Positions 45,102-53,874 of a DNA stretch of 64,000 nucleotides are shown here, in pieces (the first letter of the stretch is position 1; every line of letters begins with the position of its first letter). This DNA is from Postechiella sp039985655 (lineage in GTDB: Bacteria > Bacteroidota > Bacteroidia > Flavobacteriales > Flavobacteriaceae), in assembly GCA_039985655.1 (NCBI GenBank), contig JBDWSF010000018.1, positions 372,001 through 436,000 on the forward strand, read 5' to 3'. The translations under genes were made by a program, and so were the position numbers. The notes beneath the pieces are model-generated. The model was given only the letters and a program-made list of their open reading frames with translations. It ran no database searches and was not told where the DNA came from.

Positions 45102-45470
45102 ATCAGCTTTTATTGAATCTAGTATGTTATTTAAGCTCGAGGATTTTCCGCGGAAAAAATCTGATTTAACAAAGAAAATTATTCTTTTAAATTTTGTGCT
45201 AAAATACATGTTATTTTTGTGTTGTGTTATGTAGTTGTTTTGATTTTTTACATAGATTTTCTTGACCTTTTGTTCTAACCTGAAAAGTATTTCAATTCCG
45301 ATTTACTTTTCTCTGTGATTACTGCTACATAACGTTATTTGGTGGATAGTGGAATAAATTCAGCACATGTATTTTATATCCAAAGTTAAACGAATTTCGA
45401 CGTTTTTTCCAATAAAGTCAAGCTCAATAATTATAATTTTCAATGTGATATAATCATAAAAAAGTAACCT

Positions 45471-45608
45471 TTATTGCGGGTTTTCAATCTTAATAGACCC
45501 AATAATCAAAAACAAAAGAAATACTAAAGTCATGTAGCTTATAAGGCTATAAGATCCAAAAAGAGTAAAGCAATAACTAAATAAACTCGGAGCACTTGCA
45601 CTTGCTAT
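45471..45608 (-). pseudogene. Duplicated 3' fragment of the MFS transporter gene
   Basis: These 138 bases match the 3' end of the intact MFS gene (53875-54012) at 127 positions, in the same orientation and frame, ending in the same stop codon (KIENPQ here, KAKNPQ there). Homology continues about 90 bases past the stop (45380-45470 against 53790-53874) and stops abruptly at 45608. The remaining part of the gap 45210-45858 shows nothing else I can support. Confidence 0.85.
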
Positions 45609-45858
45609 TCCCTGTTAACACCAAATTCTATTTCTAAACGTCATTATCCTCTTAAGCAGGTGTTTTTCATATTAATGTATTTAAAATCAACTTTTAACAA
45701 ATCAAACACTTCATAATAATCTGTTTTTTCAGTCTTTTAAAAAAGCAAGCCTGTATTTCGATAAACCCAAATAAAATCCCTCTAAGCCAAGATATTATCC
45801 TTCTCGAATAAGTTTTGTTTCTGACTTTTGTAGTTGACTAATTCGAAATAATTTAAAT

Positions 45859-46155
45859 ATGAAAACAAAGTTTAGTGGAATGCTTACGCTTTTGTTAGCG
45901 TTAGCAGTGCAATTATCTTTTGCACAAAACAAGACAGTTTCAGGTATTGTATCAGATGCTTCTGGCCTACCGTTACCTGAAACAACGGTTTTGGTTAAAG
46001 GTACAAGTTATGGAACCTCAACAGATTTCGATGGAAGGTATTCTATATTCCAACAAGAATATGGCGCTGGTTATGGCGGAGATGCTTATAATTTTCTTCT
46101 TTCAGATTTTAATGGAGATGGAACAATTGATAGCTATGTTAACGTTTTTTTTTAA
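45859..46155 (+). pseudogene. Internally deleted SusC-like gene
   Basis: A 98-residue frame. The first 63 residues match the N terminus of the full SusC gene at 46365 (signal peptide, then the carboxypeptidase-regulatory-like segment SGIVSDASGLPLP...GTSTDFDGRYSI). It then jumps in frame to FQQEYGAGYGGDAYNF, residues 278 onwards of the full protein, so 214 residues (642 bp) are missing. Bases 46047-46146 match 47195-47294 with four mismatches, after which the frame ends at a stop in a T-run. It cannot form a receptor. The following gap 46156-46364 shows nothing else. Confidence 0.88.
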
Positions 46156-46364
46156 AACATCCCACAAACTTCATACTACGTCCCGTTTTTAAAATACTTC
46201 AGCACTTATTATTGGGTGTGTTTTGTCTATAGCTCTTCTTTGTATTTTAAAACAATATTGAAATAAATAAAATCACCTAATGCATTAATTGTTTTATTAT
46301 TTGAAACACTTCATGGTTTTAGTGCTGACTAAATTCAAAAAAAGTATAAATTAAATGTTATAAA

Positions 46365-49300
46365 ATGAAAGGAAAAAAAAGTAAAATTCTAGTGTTACTA
46401 CTAGCGTTGGTTGTGCAAATAACGTTTGCACAAGAAAAAACAATTTCAGGTATAGTATCAGATGCTTCTGGCTTACCGTTACCTGGAGCAACAGTCTTAA
46501 TTAAAGGGACAAGTTCCGGAACATCAACAGATTTCGATGGAAGGTATTCAATTAATGCCAATCAAGGCGCTACGCTTGTTTTTAGTTTTGTTGGGTATAC
46601 AACAACAGAGATTTTAATAGGGACTTCGAACTCGGTTAATGCAACCTTAAGTGAAGATGCCGAGTCTTTAGACGAGGTCGTTATAACGGCTCTTGGTATT
46701 AAAAGAAGTAAAAAATCTTTAGGATATGCAACACAAGAAATTAGCAACAAAGAGATTTCAACTGTAAAAGAATCAAATGTTCTTAATCAGCTTTCTGGTA
46801 AAGTTGCTGGTCTTGCTGTGCAAAGAACAAACAATCTTGGAGGTTCTACCAATGTTGTAATTAGAGGGCAAACGTCATTAACAGGCTCAAACCAAGCGTT
46901 ATTTGTTATTGATGGTGTGCCCATTTCAAACAGAAACACCAATACAGGAACTCAATCACAAGGAGCAAGTGGATATGATTACGGAAATCCAGTTTCAGAT
47001 CTTAACTCAGATGATATTGAATCTATGAATGTTCTAAAAGGGTCTGCTGCAACTGCCTTGTATGGCTCAAGAGCTTCAAATGGTGTTATAGTAATTACCA
47101 CTAAAAAAGGTAAAGGATCTGATTCTAAAGATTATTCTATAACCATATCTTCTAACTCCAGTGTTGGAAGTATTGACCAAAGCACTTTTCCTAAATTCCA
47201 ACAAGAATATGGCGCTGGTTATGGCGGAGATGCTTATAATTTTCTTCCATCAGATTTTAATGGAGATGGAACAATTGATAGTTATGCTAACGTTAATGAT
47301 GATGCGTCTTTTGGTCCTAAATTTGATTCTAATTTGTATTTATTACAATGGGATGCATTATATCCACAATTACCAGACACTTATGGTGTAGCAAGACCTT
47401 GGGAAGCTTCTAAAAATGGTCCTATAACCTTTTTTGAAACCCCAACGTCTTTTACAAATTCAGTTTCAGTAGCAAAAAGCTTTGACGACGGAAGTGGTTC
47501 TTTCAGACTTTCATACTCTAACTATGATGCTACTGGTATACTTCCTAACAGCTCACAAAATAAAAACACTTTTTCTTTAGCTGCAACTGCTAAATTAACA
47601 GATAGACTTGAAGCTACTGGTTATGCCACTTATATAAACACAGAAACTGTAGGTAGAAATTCTACAGGATATAGCGATAATATTGTGGGTTTCATGCGTC
47701 AATGGGGTCAAAATAATGTCGATTTTAAAAGACAAAAAGAGGCCTATTTTTTAACAGGTGAAAATATTACATGGAATCCTAAATCTCCTACAGATTTAAC
47801 TCCAATATATTGGGACAATCCTTATTGGACGCGTTATGAAAACTATCAAAATGATGGTAGAAATAGATTTACTGGTTATGCTGAACTAAAATACAAAATT
47901 ATAGACAACCTTACTATTAGTGGAAAAGCTTCAGTAGATCAATATAGTGAAATACAAGAAGAACGAAGAGCGGTAGGCTCTGTTGCTACGGCTTTTGGTA
48001 TTAATGAAGGATCTGATGGTAGCTATAATAGAAGTGATCAAGGATCTGGATATTTAAGAAGAAATATAAATTCAAGAGAAACAAACTTAGATGTGTTGTT
48101 AAACTACTCTAAGGACTTTACTGATGATTTAAGTTTTAGCGCATTTTTAGGAAGCAATCTTAGAAAAAACACTTTAAATATGGTAACAGCCGCTACAAAC
48201 GGTGGACTTAAAGTTCCTGGTGTATATTCACTTCAAAATTCAACGGATGCATTATCTAATCCTAAAGAAAGAGATGAAACTATAGAAGTTCAAAGCTTTT
48301 TTCTAGGCACAACTTTTGGATATAAAGATTATCTGTTTTTAGAAGGTACCTTACGTCGAGACAAAACCTCAACTTTACCTGCTGATAATAATGCGTATTA
48401 TTATCCAGCTGTCTCAGGATCTTATATATTTTCTAAAAACTTAAATGTGCCTTTTATTAAATTTGGTAAATTAAGAGCTAACTGGGCACAGATTGGAAAC
48501 GATACTAGTTTTGACCAAATAAATGATACTTACACAAGTTTAGCGTCTTTTCAAGGAAATGCTTCTGCAGCTGTTACTGATTCAAAGAAAAACCTTGACT
48601 TAAAACCAGAGCTATCAAGATCATATGAAATAGGTTTAGAAATGAAGTTTTTAGAAAAAGCAAACGTAGGCTTTGATATCGCTTTATATAAAACAAATAC
48701 AACAGATCAAATAGTTCCAGTTTCCGTAAGTGAAACTACGGGGTATGTTAGTAAAGTTATTAATGCAGGAGAATTAGAAAATAAAGGTATAGAACTATCT
48801 GCTTTTTCTGAATTTAATATTACTAGCGATTTGAAATGGAGATTGAATGTAAACTGGTCTAAAAACGAAAACAAGGTGATTTCTTTAACTGAAGGGTTGG
48901 ATGAATTATTATTAGGTTCTTTTGGAGTTCAAGTAGTTGCCAGAGAAGGAGAAGCCTACGGAGCCTTAAAAGGAACTGATTTTACGTATAATGAAAACGG
49001 TGAAAGAATAATAGGAGAAGATGGCGTTCCTGTAGCCAGTAGTGCAGATCAAATTATTGGTAATGGTAACCCCGAATGGTTAGCAGGTGTTAGAAATACA
49101 TTTTCTTATAAAAATTTGGAATTTAGTTTCTTCATAGATATTAGATCTGGTGGTGACATGTTCTCATTGGATCAAAGTTATGGACAAGCTACAGGAGTTC
49201 TTGCAAGTTCTTCTTATATAAACGACTTAGGAAACCCTGTAAGAAACTCATTAGCTGATGGTGGTGGCTTTATCTATGAAGGGGTATTAGCTGACGGTTC

Positions 49301-49625
49301 AACTAATACAACAAGGCTTGATGCTAGTGGTTTTGGAAGCACAGGGTATCAAACATTACCAGAAAGCGAATTTATTTATGATGCGTCTTTTGTTAAATTA
49401 CGTGAGGCCAGCTTGTCTTACAATTTCCCTAAAGATATTACTTCAAAGTTAAAACTAGATAACTTATCTGTAACCCTTGTAGGTTCTAACCTATGGATTA
49501 TCCACAAAAACATACCTGATGCCGATCCTGAAACAGGTTTTGGTTCTGGTAATATTCAAGGTATTTCTTCTGGTTCCTTACCAACGACAAAGAATTATGC
49601 ACTTAATGTGAAACTTCAATTTTAA
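46365..49625 (+). CDS. SusC/RagA family TonB-linked outer-membrane receptor
   Basis: A 1086-residue SusC-type receptor: signal peptide (1-22), N-terminal carboxypeptidase-regulatory-like domain (23-100), plug domain with the SusC signature (LDEVVITALGIKRSKKSLGY, GSNQALFVIDGVPI, MNVLKGSAATALYGSRASNGVI) and a C-terminal beta-barrel ending in NVKLQF. It imports a large ligand, usually an oligosaccharide or peptide, with SusD as the lid. No glycoside hydrolase or regulator is adjacent, so the substrate is unknown. SusD follows after 11 bp. Confidence 0.95.
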   Translation: MKGKKSKILVLLLALVVQITFAQEKTISGIVSDASGLPLPGATVLIKGTSSGTSTDFDGRYSINANQGATLVFSFVGYTTTEILIGTSNSVNATLSEDAESLDEVVITALGIKRSKKSLGYATQEISNKEISTVKESNVLNQLSGKVAGLAVQRTNNLGGSTNVVIRGQTSLTGSNQALFVIDGVPISNRNTNTGTQSQGASGYDYGNPVSDLNSDDIESMNVLKGSAATALYGSRASNGVIVITTKKGKGSDSKDYSITISSNSSVGSIDQSTFPKFQQEYGAGYGGDAYNFLPSDFNGDGTIDSYANVNDDASFGPKFDSNLYLLQWDALYPQLPDTYGVARPWEASKNGPITFFETPTSFTNSVSVAKSFDDGSGSFRLSYSNYDATGILPNSSQNKNTFSLAATAKLTDRLEATGYATYINTETVGRNSTGYSDNIVGFMRQWGQNNVDFKRQKEAYFLTGENITWNPKSPTDLTPIYWDNPYWTRYENYQNDGRNRFTGYAELKYKIIDNLTISGKASVDQYSEIQEERRAVGSVATAFGINEGSDGSYNRSDQGSGYLRRNINSRETNLDVLLNYSKDFTDDLSFSAFLGSNLRKNTLNMVTAATNGGLKVPGVYSLQNSTDALSNPKERDETIEVQSFFLGTTFGYKDYLFLEGTLRRDKTSTLPADNNAYYYPAVSGSYIFSKNLNVPFIKFGKLRANWAQIGNDTSFDQINDTYTSLASFQGNASAAVTDSKKNLDLKPELSRSYEIGLEMKFLEKANVGFDIALYKTNTTDQIVPVSVSETTGYVSKVINAGELENKGIELSAFSEFNITSDLKWRLNVNWSKNENKVISLTEGLDELLLGSFGVQVVAREGEAYGALKGTDFTYNENGERIIGEDGVPVASSADQIIGNGNPEWLAGVRNTFSYKNLEFSFFIDIRSGGDMFSLDQSYGQATGVLASSSYINDLGNPVRNSLADGGGFIYEGVLADGSTNTTRLDASGFGSTGYQTLPESEFIYDASFVKLREASLSYNFPKDITSKLKLDNLSVTLVGSNLWIIHKNIPDADPETGFGSGNIQGISSGSLPTTKNYALNVKLQF

Positions 49626-49636
49626 TACTCAAAAAA

Positions 49637-51067
49637 ATGAAAAAATATATAATAATAGTTCTTTTAGCATTAATTACACAATCCTGTACTAAAGACTTAG
49701 AAGAGCTTAACGTAAACAAAAAAGATTTTGCAACAACTACTGATGCATCCCTTTTTACAAGCGCACAGTATAAGTTGTTTAATCAAATAACTGAAACAAG
49801 CGTCAATGAGAATATATTCAGGCTTATTGTTCAAAACTGGACAGAAACAACCTATACAGATGAAACTAATTATGATTTAAAAACTAGAAATATAGATGAG
49901 TTTCACTGGGAGACTTTATATAGGGATGTTTTAAAGAATTTTAAAGAATCTAAAAGCTTAGTTTCTGGTTTACCAGATGTACAAGTAAATAAAATAGCAA
50001 CCATAGAACTTTATGAGATTTATACATATTATGTTTTGGTAACATCATTTGGGGACATTCCCTATACAGAAGCACTAGACATAGATATTTTAAATCCTGT
50101 TTTTGATAAACAAGAAGAAACTATATTTAATGATTTACTAGATAGACTTGATAACAATGTCATTTCAAAATTCATAACAGATGAAGTTGGTTTTTCAGCA
50201 TCAGAAGATATTGTTTATGGTGGTGATATTTCGAAATGGAAAAAATTCGCAAATTCTTTAAAACTTCAAATGGGTATGCTTATCGCTGATTCAAACCCTA
50301 CAGAAGCAGGAACAATTGTAAATGCCGCAATAACTAGTGGTGTCTTTACTTCTGCAGACGATAACATGAAAATAGCTTTTGAAAGTGCATCACCCTATAC
50401 AAACCCCGTTTATGCTGCATTAGTATTATCTGGACGTGACGACTTTATTCCAACAAATACCATTGTTGACATGATGAATACGTTAAATGACCCTCGAAGA
50501 GATGATTATTTCACGTTATATGAGGGCGTATATAAAGGCGGTCTTTCTGGTGAACTAAATTCATTTGTGCAATTTTCTCATGTTTCTGATAAGATTGGTA
50601 AAGACCCTGAACTAGAAGCGCCTTTAATGACTTATTATGAAGTTGAGTTCTTGTTAGCTGAAGCTGTTGAAAGAGGGTTTATTTCAGGAGCAGCAGAAAC
50701 ACACTATAATAACGCAATTACTGCTTCCATAAAATATTGGGGAGGTACAGATGCTGAAGCAGATGATTACCTAATACAAGCCAGTGTCGCTTATGGTACT
50801 GCAACAGGAAATTACAAACAAAAAATAGGAACTCAGAAATGGTTAGCCCTTTATAATAGAGGGTTTGAATCTTGGACTGAATGGAGACGTTTAGACTTCC
50901 CTTCATTATCTGCTCCCGAAGACGCTAAGACAACTAATGGACAACCACCTTACAGATTAACATACCCTACTGTTGAACTTACATTAAATGAAGATAATTT
51001 AAACGCTGCTAGTACCAGTATTGGTGGAGATGAGTTAGAAACAAAACTGTTTTTTGATATATTTTAA
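49637..51067 (+). CDS. SusD/RagB family lipoprotein
   Basis: A 476-residue surface lipoprotein with lipobox ITQSC (Cys17) and the helical SusD/RagB fold; recognisable parts include TSFGDIPYTEALD, ADSNPTEAGTIVNAAI and the C-terminal WTEWRRLDFP. It captures ligand and pairs with the SusC upstream. It belongs to the SusD-like superfamily subgroup with a peptide- or amino-sugar-binding tendency only by analogy; the ligand cannot be read. Confidence 0.93.
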   Translation: MKKYIIIVLLALITQSCTKDLEELNVNKKDFATTTDASLFTSAQYKLFNQITETSVNENIFRLIVQNWTETTYTDETNYDLKTRNIDEFHWETLYRDVLKNFKESKSLVSGLPDVQVNKIATIELYEIYTYYVLVTSFGDIPYTEALDIDILNPVFDKQEETIFNDLLDRLDNNVISKFITDEVGFSASEDIVYGGDISKWKKFANSLKLQMGMLIADSNPTEAGTIVNAAITSGVFTSADDNMKIAFESASPYTNPVYAALVLSGRDDFIPTNTIVDMMNTLNDPRRDDYFTLYEGVYKGGLSGELNSFVQFSHVSDKIGKDPELEAPLMTYYEVEFLLAEAVERGFISGAAETHYNNAITASIKYWGGTDAEADDYLIQASVAYGTATGNYKQKIGTQKWLALYNRGFESWTEWRRLDFPSLSAPEDAKTTNGQPPYRLTYPTVELTLNEDNLNAASTSIGGDELETKLFFDIF

Positions 51068-51907
51068 TTAAAAACTTAATTTTTTTTTCTTGCAGTAAAG
51101 ATGATGGTGCTATAACTAATGTCGTCTTGGGTAATTAACTAAACCACTTCTATGGATTGAAAGTCCGTAGGAGTGGTTAGCAGACTGAAAGTCTGCCTCG
51201 TGAAATTCGGAAAACAGAATTAATGAATAAAAATTGTTGTTTAAGAACCTTGATTATATAGAAGCAACAATAATTAACGGTAATTGAAAACTCAAATTCA
51301 TATTAGTTCTAATTTTAAACTCTTGTGATCCGAAAAAAAGTATCGAGTGAAAAGAGACAAATGCATCGTACTGAACTTAGGGAATATATAAAAAAATAGT
51401 TGGGAAAGATCATCCAAGATTGATAAAGAATTGTAAGTTTTTCACGAGCTTGGACATTGCATTATTAGAAGGCGCTCATAAACATTCATATAATTTGTAC
51501 CTTCATGATATAAAAGAAGAGCAAATTATATTTTCAAAGTTCTTTTTATGGTTTTAGTGTGCAAATAGGTGTGCGTTTTAAAAAATATTGAAACAAAACA
51601 CAGTATATTACAAAAAGATGGTTGAGCCTTTCACTACTCGCCCCCTGTTAAAAATCTAGTAATCAAAAAACTTACCTTGCAGTGAACGCAGTCGAACCGT
51701 TCAATCTCTAACGCATGTGCTTGCTAACTTATATGTTAAACCCGATGGGTAATTTGTTTTTGGATGGGGGTTTTTAACATGTTTGCGTGTTGTTAAGCAA
51801 CTAAACTAATAAATTTTTACTTGCCATTGGTAAATTCCGAAAGAATTTTCCAAGTAGATAATAAAAAGTAATTAATTTTACACTTCGTTTATTCTATTTT
51901 TATTTAG
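51068..51907 (+). other. Decayed non-coding region after susD
   Basis: This 840-bp gap has no intact gene. Near 51095-51139 a frame reads FFFSCSKDDGAITN and ends in a stop, like the start of a lipoprotein that commonly follows SusD. Two adjacent hairpins follow (51142-51178 and 51180-51196). Around 51400-51580 broken frames are open for up to about 50 codons, and the end (VQIGVRFKKY then stop, near 51590) looks like the last strand of an outer-membrane barrel. These traces suggest one or more decayed genes. Confidence 0.4.
51142..51196 (+). repeat. Two adjacent hairpins
   Basis: AACCACTTCTATGGA (51142-51156) and TCCGTAGGAGTGGTT (51164-51178) form a 15-bp stem with two G.T pairs and a TTGAAAG loop. 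GCAGACT-GAA-AGTCTGC (51180-51196) forms a perfect 7-bp stem directly after. The pair may be a REP-like element or the terminator of the susCD operon. Confidence 0.55.
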
Positions 51908-51973
51908 AGGGTAATTACCCTTTTTTATAGTTTATTACATAAAATATTTCTATATTTGCAGAGTAAATACTCT
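51908..51973 (+). promoter_or_regulatory. XRE-ImmA promoter with two operator palindromes
   Basis: AGGGTA-AT-TACCCT (51908-51921) and AGAGTA-AA-TACTCT (51960-51973) share the form AGRGTA-N2-TACYCT, with centres 52 bp apart. A -7 box TATATTTG (51951-51958) lies between them, and the second palindrome overlaps the expected transcription start. The ATG at 51978 follows within 5 bp, so the mRNA has almost no leader. The arrangement fits autorepression by the encoded XRE domain. Confidence 0.65.
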
Positions 51974-51977
51974 TTTT

Positions 51978-53171
51978 ATGCAAGAATCAGATATTGATAA
52001 ATTATTAAATTCTATTTTTTCAGATGATAGTCCTTTGAATATTAGAGAGATGTTTAGTGACAAATTAGTGGCTCTGAATGTCAGTAAAACAAAGGTTTTA
52101 AATTTACTTAAAATTGATAAAGATGTTTTCGAGCAAATAATTAATGGAACAGCTAAACAGCCAAACTTAATTCATATTATTAAAATCGCAAATTTTCTAA
52201 ATATTCCAATAGATAAATTTATTGAAGTAGTACTCAAAAATCAAAGTACAGAAAATATTAGCTCAATTGAAAATGCTAAAAATGCAACATTTTTATTGAA
52301 TAATTTTGATGTTAAAATATTAACGAAATTTGGTTTTTTTAAAAGTAAATCTAATACAGATGAATTAGTTAGTAAAGTTTTATCTTTTTTTGGATTTGAA
52401 ACGATTAGAGATTATGAGTTAGAATTGGATAAGCCTCTGTATAGTAGTGTGAAAAGAAATTTTTCAGATAAGATGAAAGATTTTTGGATTAAATCTGCTT
52501 ATCAGACCTTTAAGGTAATTGAGAACCCAAATGATTATAAAAGAAATGGTTTAAAGGATTTAATTGTAAAAATAAAGCCGTATTCTCAAGATTTAGAAAA
52601 TGGCCTTTTTACTGTTTGCAAAGCTTTATATAATGTTGGTGTAACAGTAGTTTTTCAAGATTATTTGTCAACTACACAAGTAAAGGGAGCAACTTTTATC
52701 ATTGATGATAAGCCTTGTATTGTTTTAACAAATTTCGGTAAAGTTTACTCTACCCTCTGGTTTACTTTATTGCACGAATTACATCATGTACTATTTGATT
52801 TTAAATTAATTAAAAACAATAGTTTTCATCTTACTGGTGATGCTGATTTATTTTTAATTGAGGAGAAAGCAGATTCATTTGCTCGGGATTTTTATTTATC
52901 TGAAGAAAAATTTCATTTTATTAAGACATATATTAAAAACCCTTATATGGTTTCGAAATTTGCTAGTGAAAATGAAATACACGTATCAATGGTTTACTCT
53001 TTCTTTACATGGTATCAAGATAAACTTTATGGAAAAAAATATTATGGAGCGTTTAAAGAGTTTTATCCAGACTATAAATTATCTCTAAAAAAATTGAGTC
53101 CACTTTCTTGGGAAGAAGACAGTATTAAATCCGCGGGAGAGAGAATAAAAAAGATTTTAGAAATTAATTAA
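51978..53171 (+). CDS. XRE-type regulator fused to ImmA/IrrE-like peptidase
   Basis: A 397-residue protein. The N-terminal third has an XRE-type helix-turn-helix (about residues 28-85; SKTKVLNLLKIDKDVFEQII, IIKIANFLNIPIDKF). The C-terminal half is an ImmA/IrrE zinc peptidase with H266-ELHH (HExxH) and the third-ligand segment EEKADSFARDF. Related proteins act as antitoxin-like regulators, or cleave repressors after DNA damage or phage signals. The palindromes upstream suggest autoregulation. A gene of unknown function follows after 10 bp. Confidence 0.9.
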   Translation: MQESDIDKLLNSIFSDDSPLNIREMFSDKLVALNVSKTKVLNLLKIDKDVFEQIINGTAKQPNLIHIIKIANFLNIPIDKFIEVVLKNQSTENISSIENAKNATFLLNNFDVKILTKFGFFKSKSNTDELVSKVLSFFGFETIRDYELELDKPLYSSVKRNFSDKMKDFWIKSAYQTFKVIENPNDYKRNGLKDLIVKIKPYSQDLENGLFTVCKALYNVGVTVVFQDYLSTTQVKGATFIIDDKPCIVLTNFGKVYSTLWFTLLHELHHVLFDFKLIKNNSFHLTGDADLFLIEEKADSFARDFYLSEEKFHFIKTYIKNPYMVSKFASENEIHVSMVYSFFTWYQDKLYGKKYYGAFKEFYPDYKLSLKKLSPLSWEEDSIKSAGERIKKILEIN

Positions 53172-53181
53172 TAAATAGATT

Positions 53182-53727
53182 ATGTCAGAGAATAAAAAAA
53201 TCAAAAAGGATATTGAACTTTCAGAATCAGATATTGAAAGATTAGAGTTATTACAAAAAGCGAACGAGAAAGTTGGAAAGCAATTATCTATAAATACAGA
53301 GTCAGGTAGTTTAGAAGAATTTGATGAATTAAGAAGTATTGTTGGAAAGGAATTCGAGAATCCTGAAGAAAAGTATAATATTTACTACAAAGGGATTAGG
53401 AAGCTTTTGATGGATTTTTTACCTAAGGGTAAAGAGTTTAAAGAAGTAAGAGAAATTATTTATGATGAAAAGAATATTTTTCTAAACCTAGGTAAAAGAA
53501 AATCTGATAATAATGGAATTCGAGGTGGAGATGGAAGAATGACTTTTCAACCAGTTATGAATGAATTATTAGATATAATTATTAGATGGGTAGGTGAATC
53601 CCAAAATCCATTTGCAATTTATCGGGATTTTTATGAATTAAATGAAAAGCACGGTTACGAACACGAAGAATATGATAAGTCAACTTTGAGTGTAGCTAAA
53701 GCAATGATGAAGTTAAGTGATGATTAG
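53182..53727 (+). CDS. Uncharacterised partner of the XRE-ImmA gene
   Basis: A 181-residue soluble, charged, mainly helical protein. The first 50 residues are rich in Lys and Glu. A middle part reads NIYYKGIRKLLMDFLPKGKE, and a conserved-looking C-terminal core reads RGGDGRMTFQPVMNELLDII and IRWVGESQNPFAIYRDFYEL. I do not recognise the family, and no catalytic triad or DNA-binding motif is evident. The 10-bp gap to the XRE-ImmA gene indicates a common mRNA, so it may be the toxin, substrate or effector of that protein (inference). Confidence 0.75.
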   Translation: MSENKKIKKDIELSESDIERLELLQKANEKVGKQLSINTESGSLEEFDELRSIVGKEFENPEEKYNIYYKGIRKLLMDFLPKGKEFKEVREIIYDEKNIFLNLGKRKSDNNGIRGGDGRMTFQPVMNELLDIIIRWVGESQNPFAIYRDFYELNEKHGYEHEEYDKSTLSVAKAMMKLSDD

Positions 53728-53874
53728 GTTTTCGTTAAGTTGCCCCAACCTTTTTAAAATACAAAATTATTTTAATATTTATACCCTACATTAAACGAAG
53801 TTCGGCATTTTTTCTGATAAAGTCAAACGCAATAATTATAATTTTCAATGTGATATAATCACAAAACAGTAGCC

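Noticed and set aside
46365..51067. Complete polysaccharide utilisation locus
   Set aside because: Only susC and susD are present; no glycoside hydrolase, sulfatase or hybrid two-component regulator lies nearby.
51142..51196. Possible group II intron domain V in the double hairpin
   Set aside because: The GAAAG loops look similar, but no reverse transcriptase, boundary sequence or further intron domain is present.
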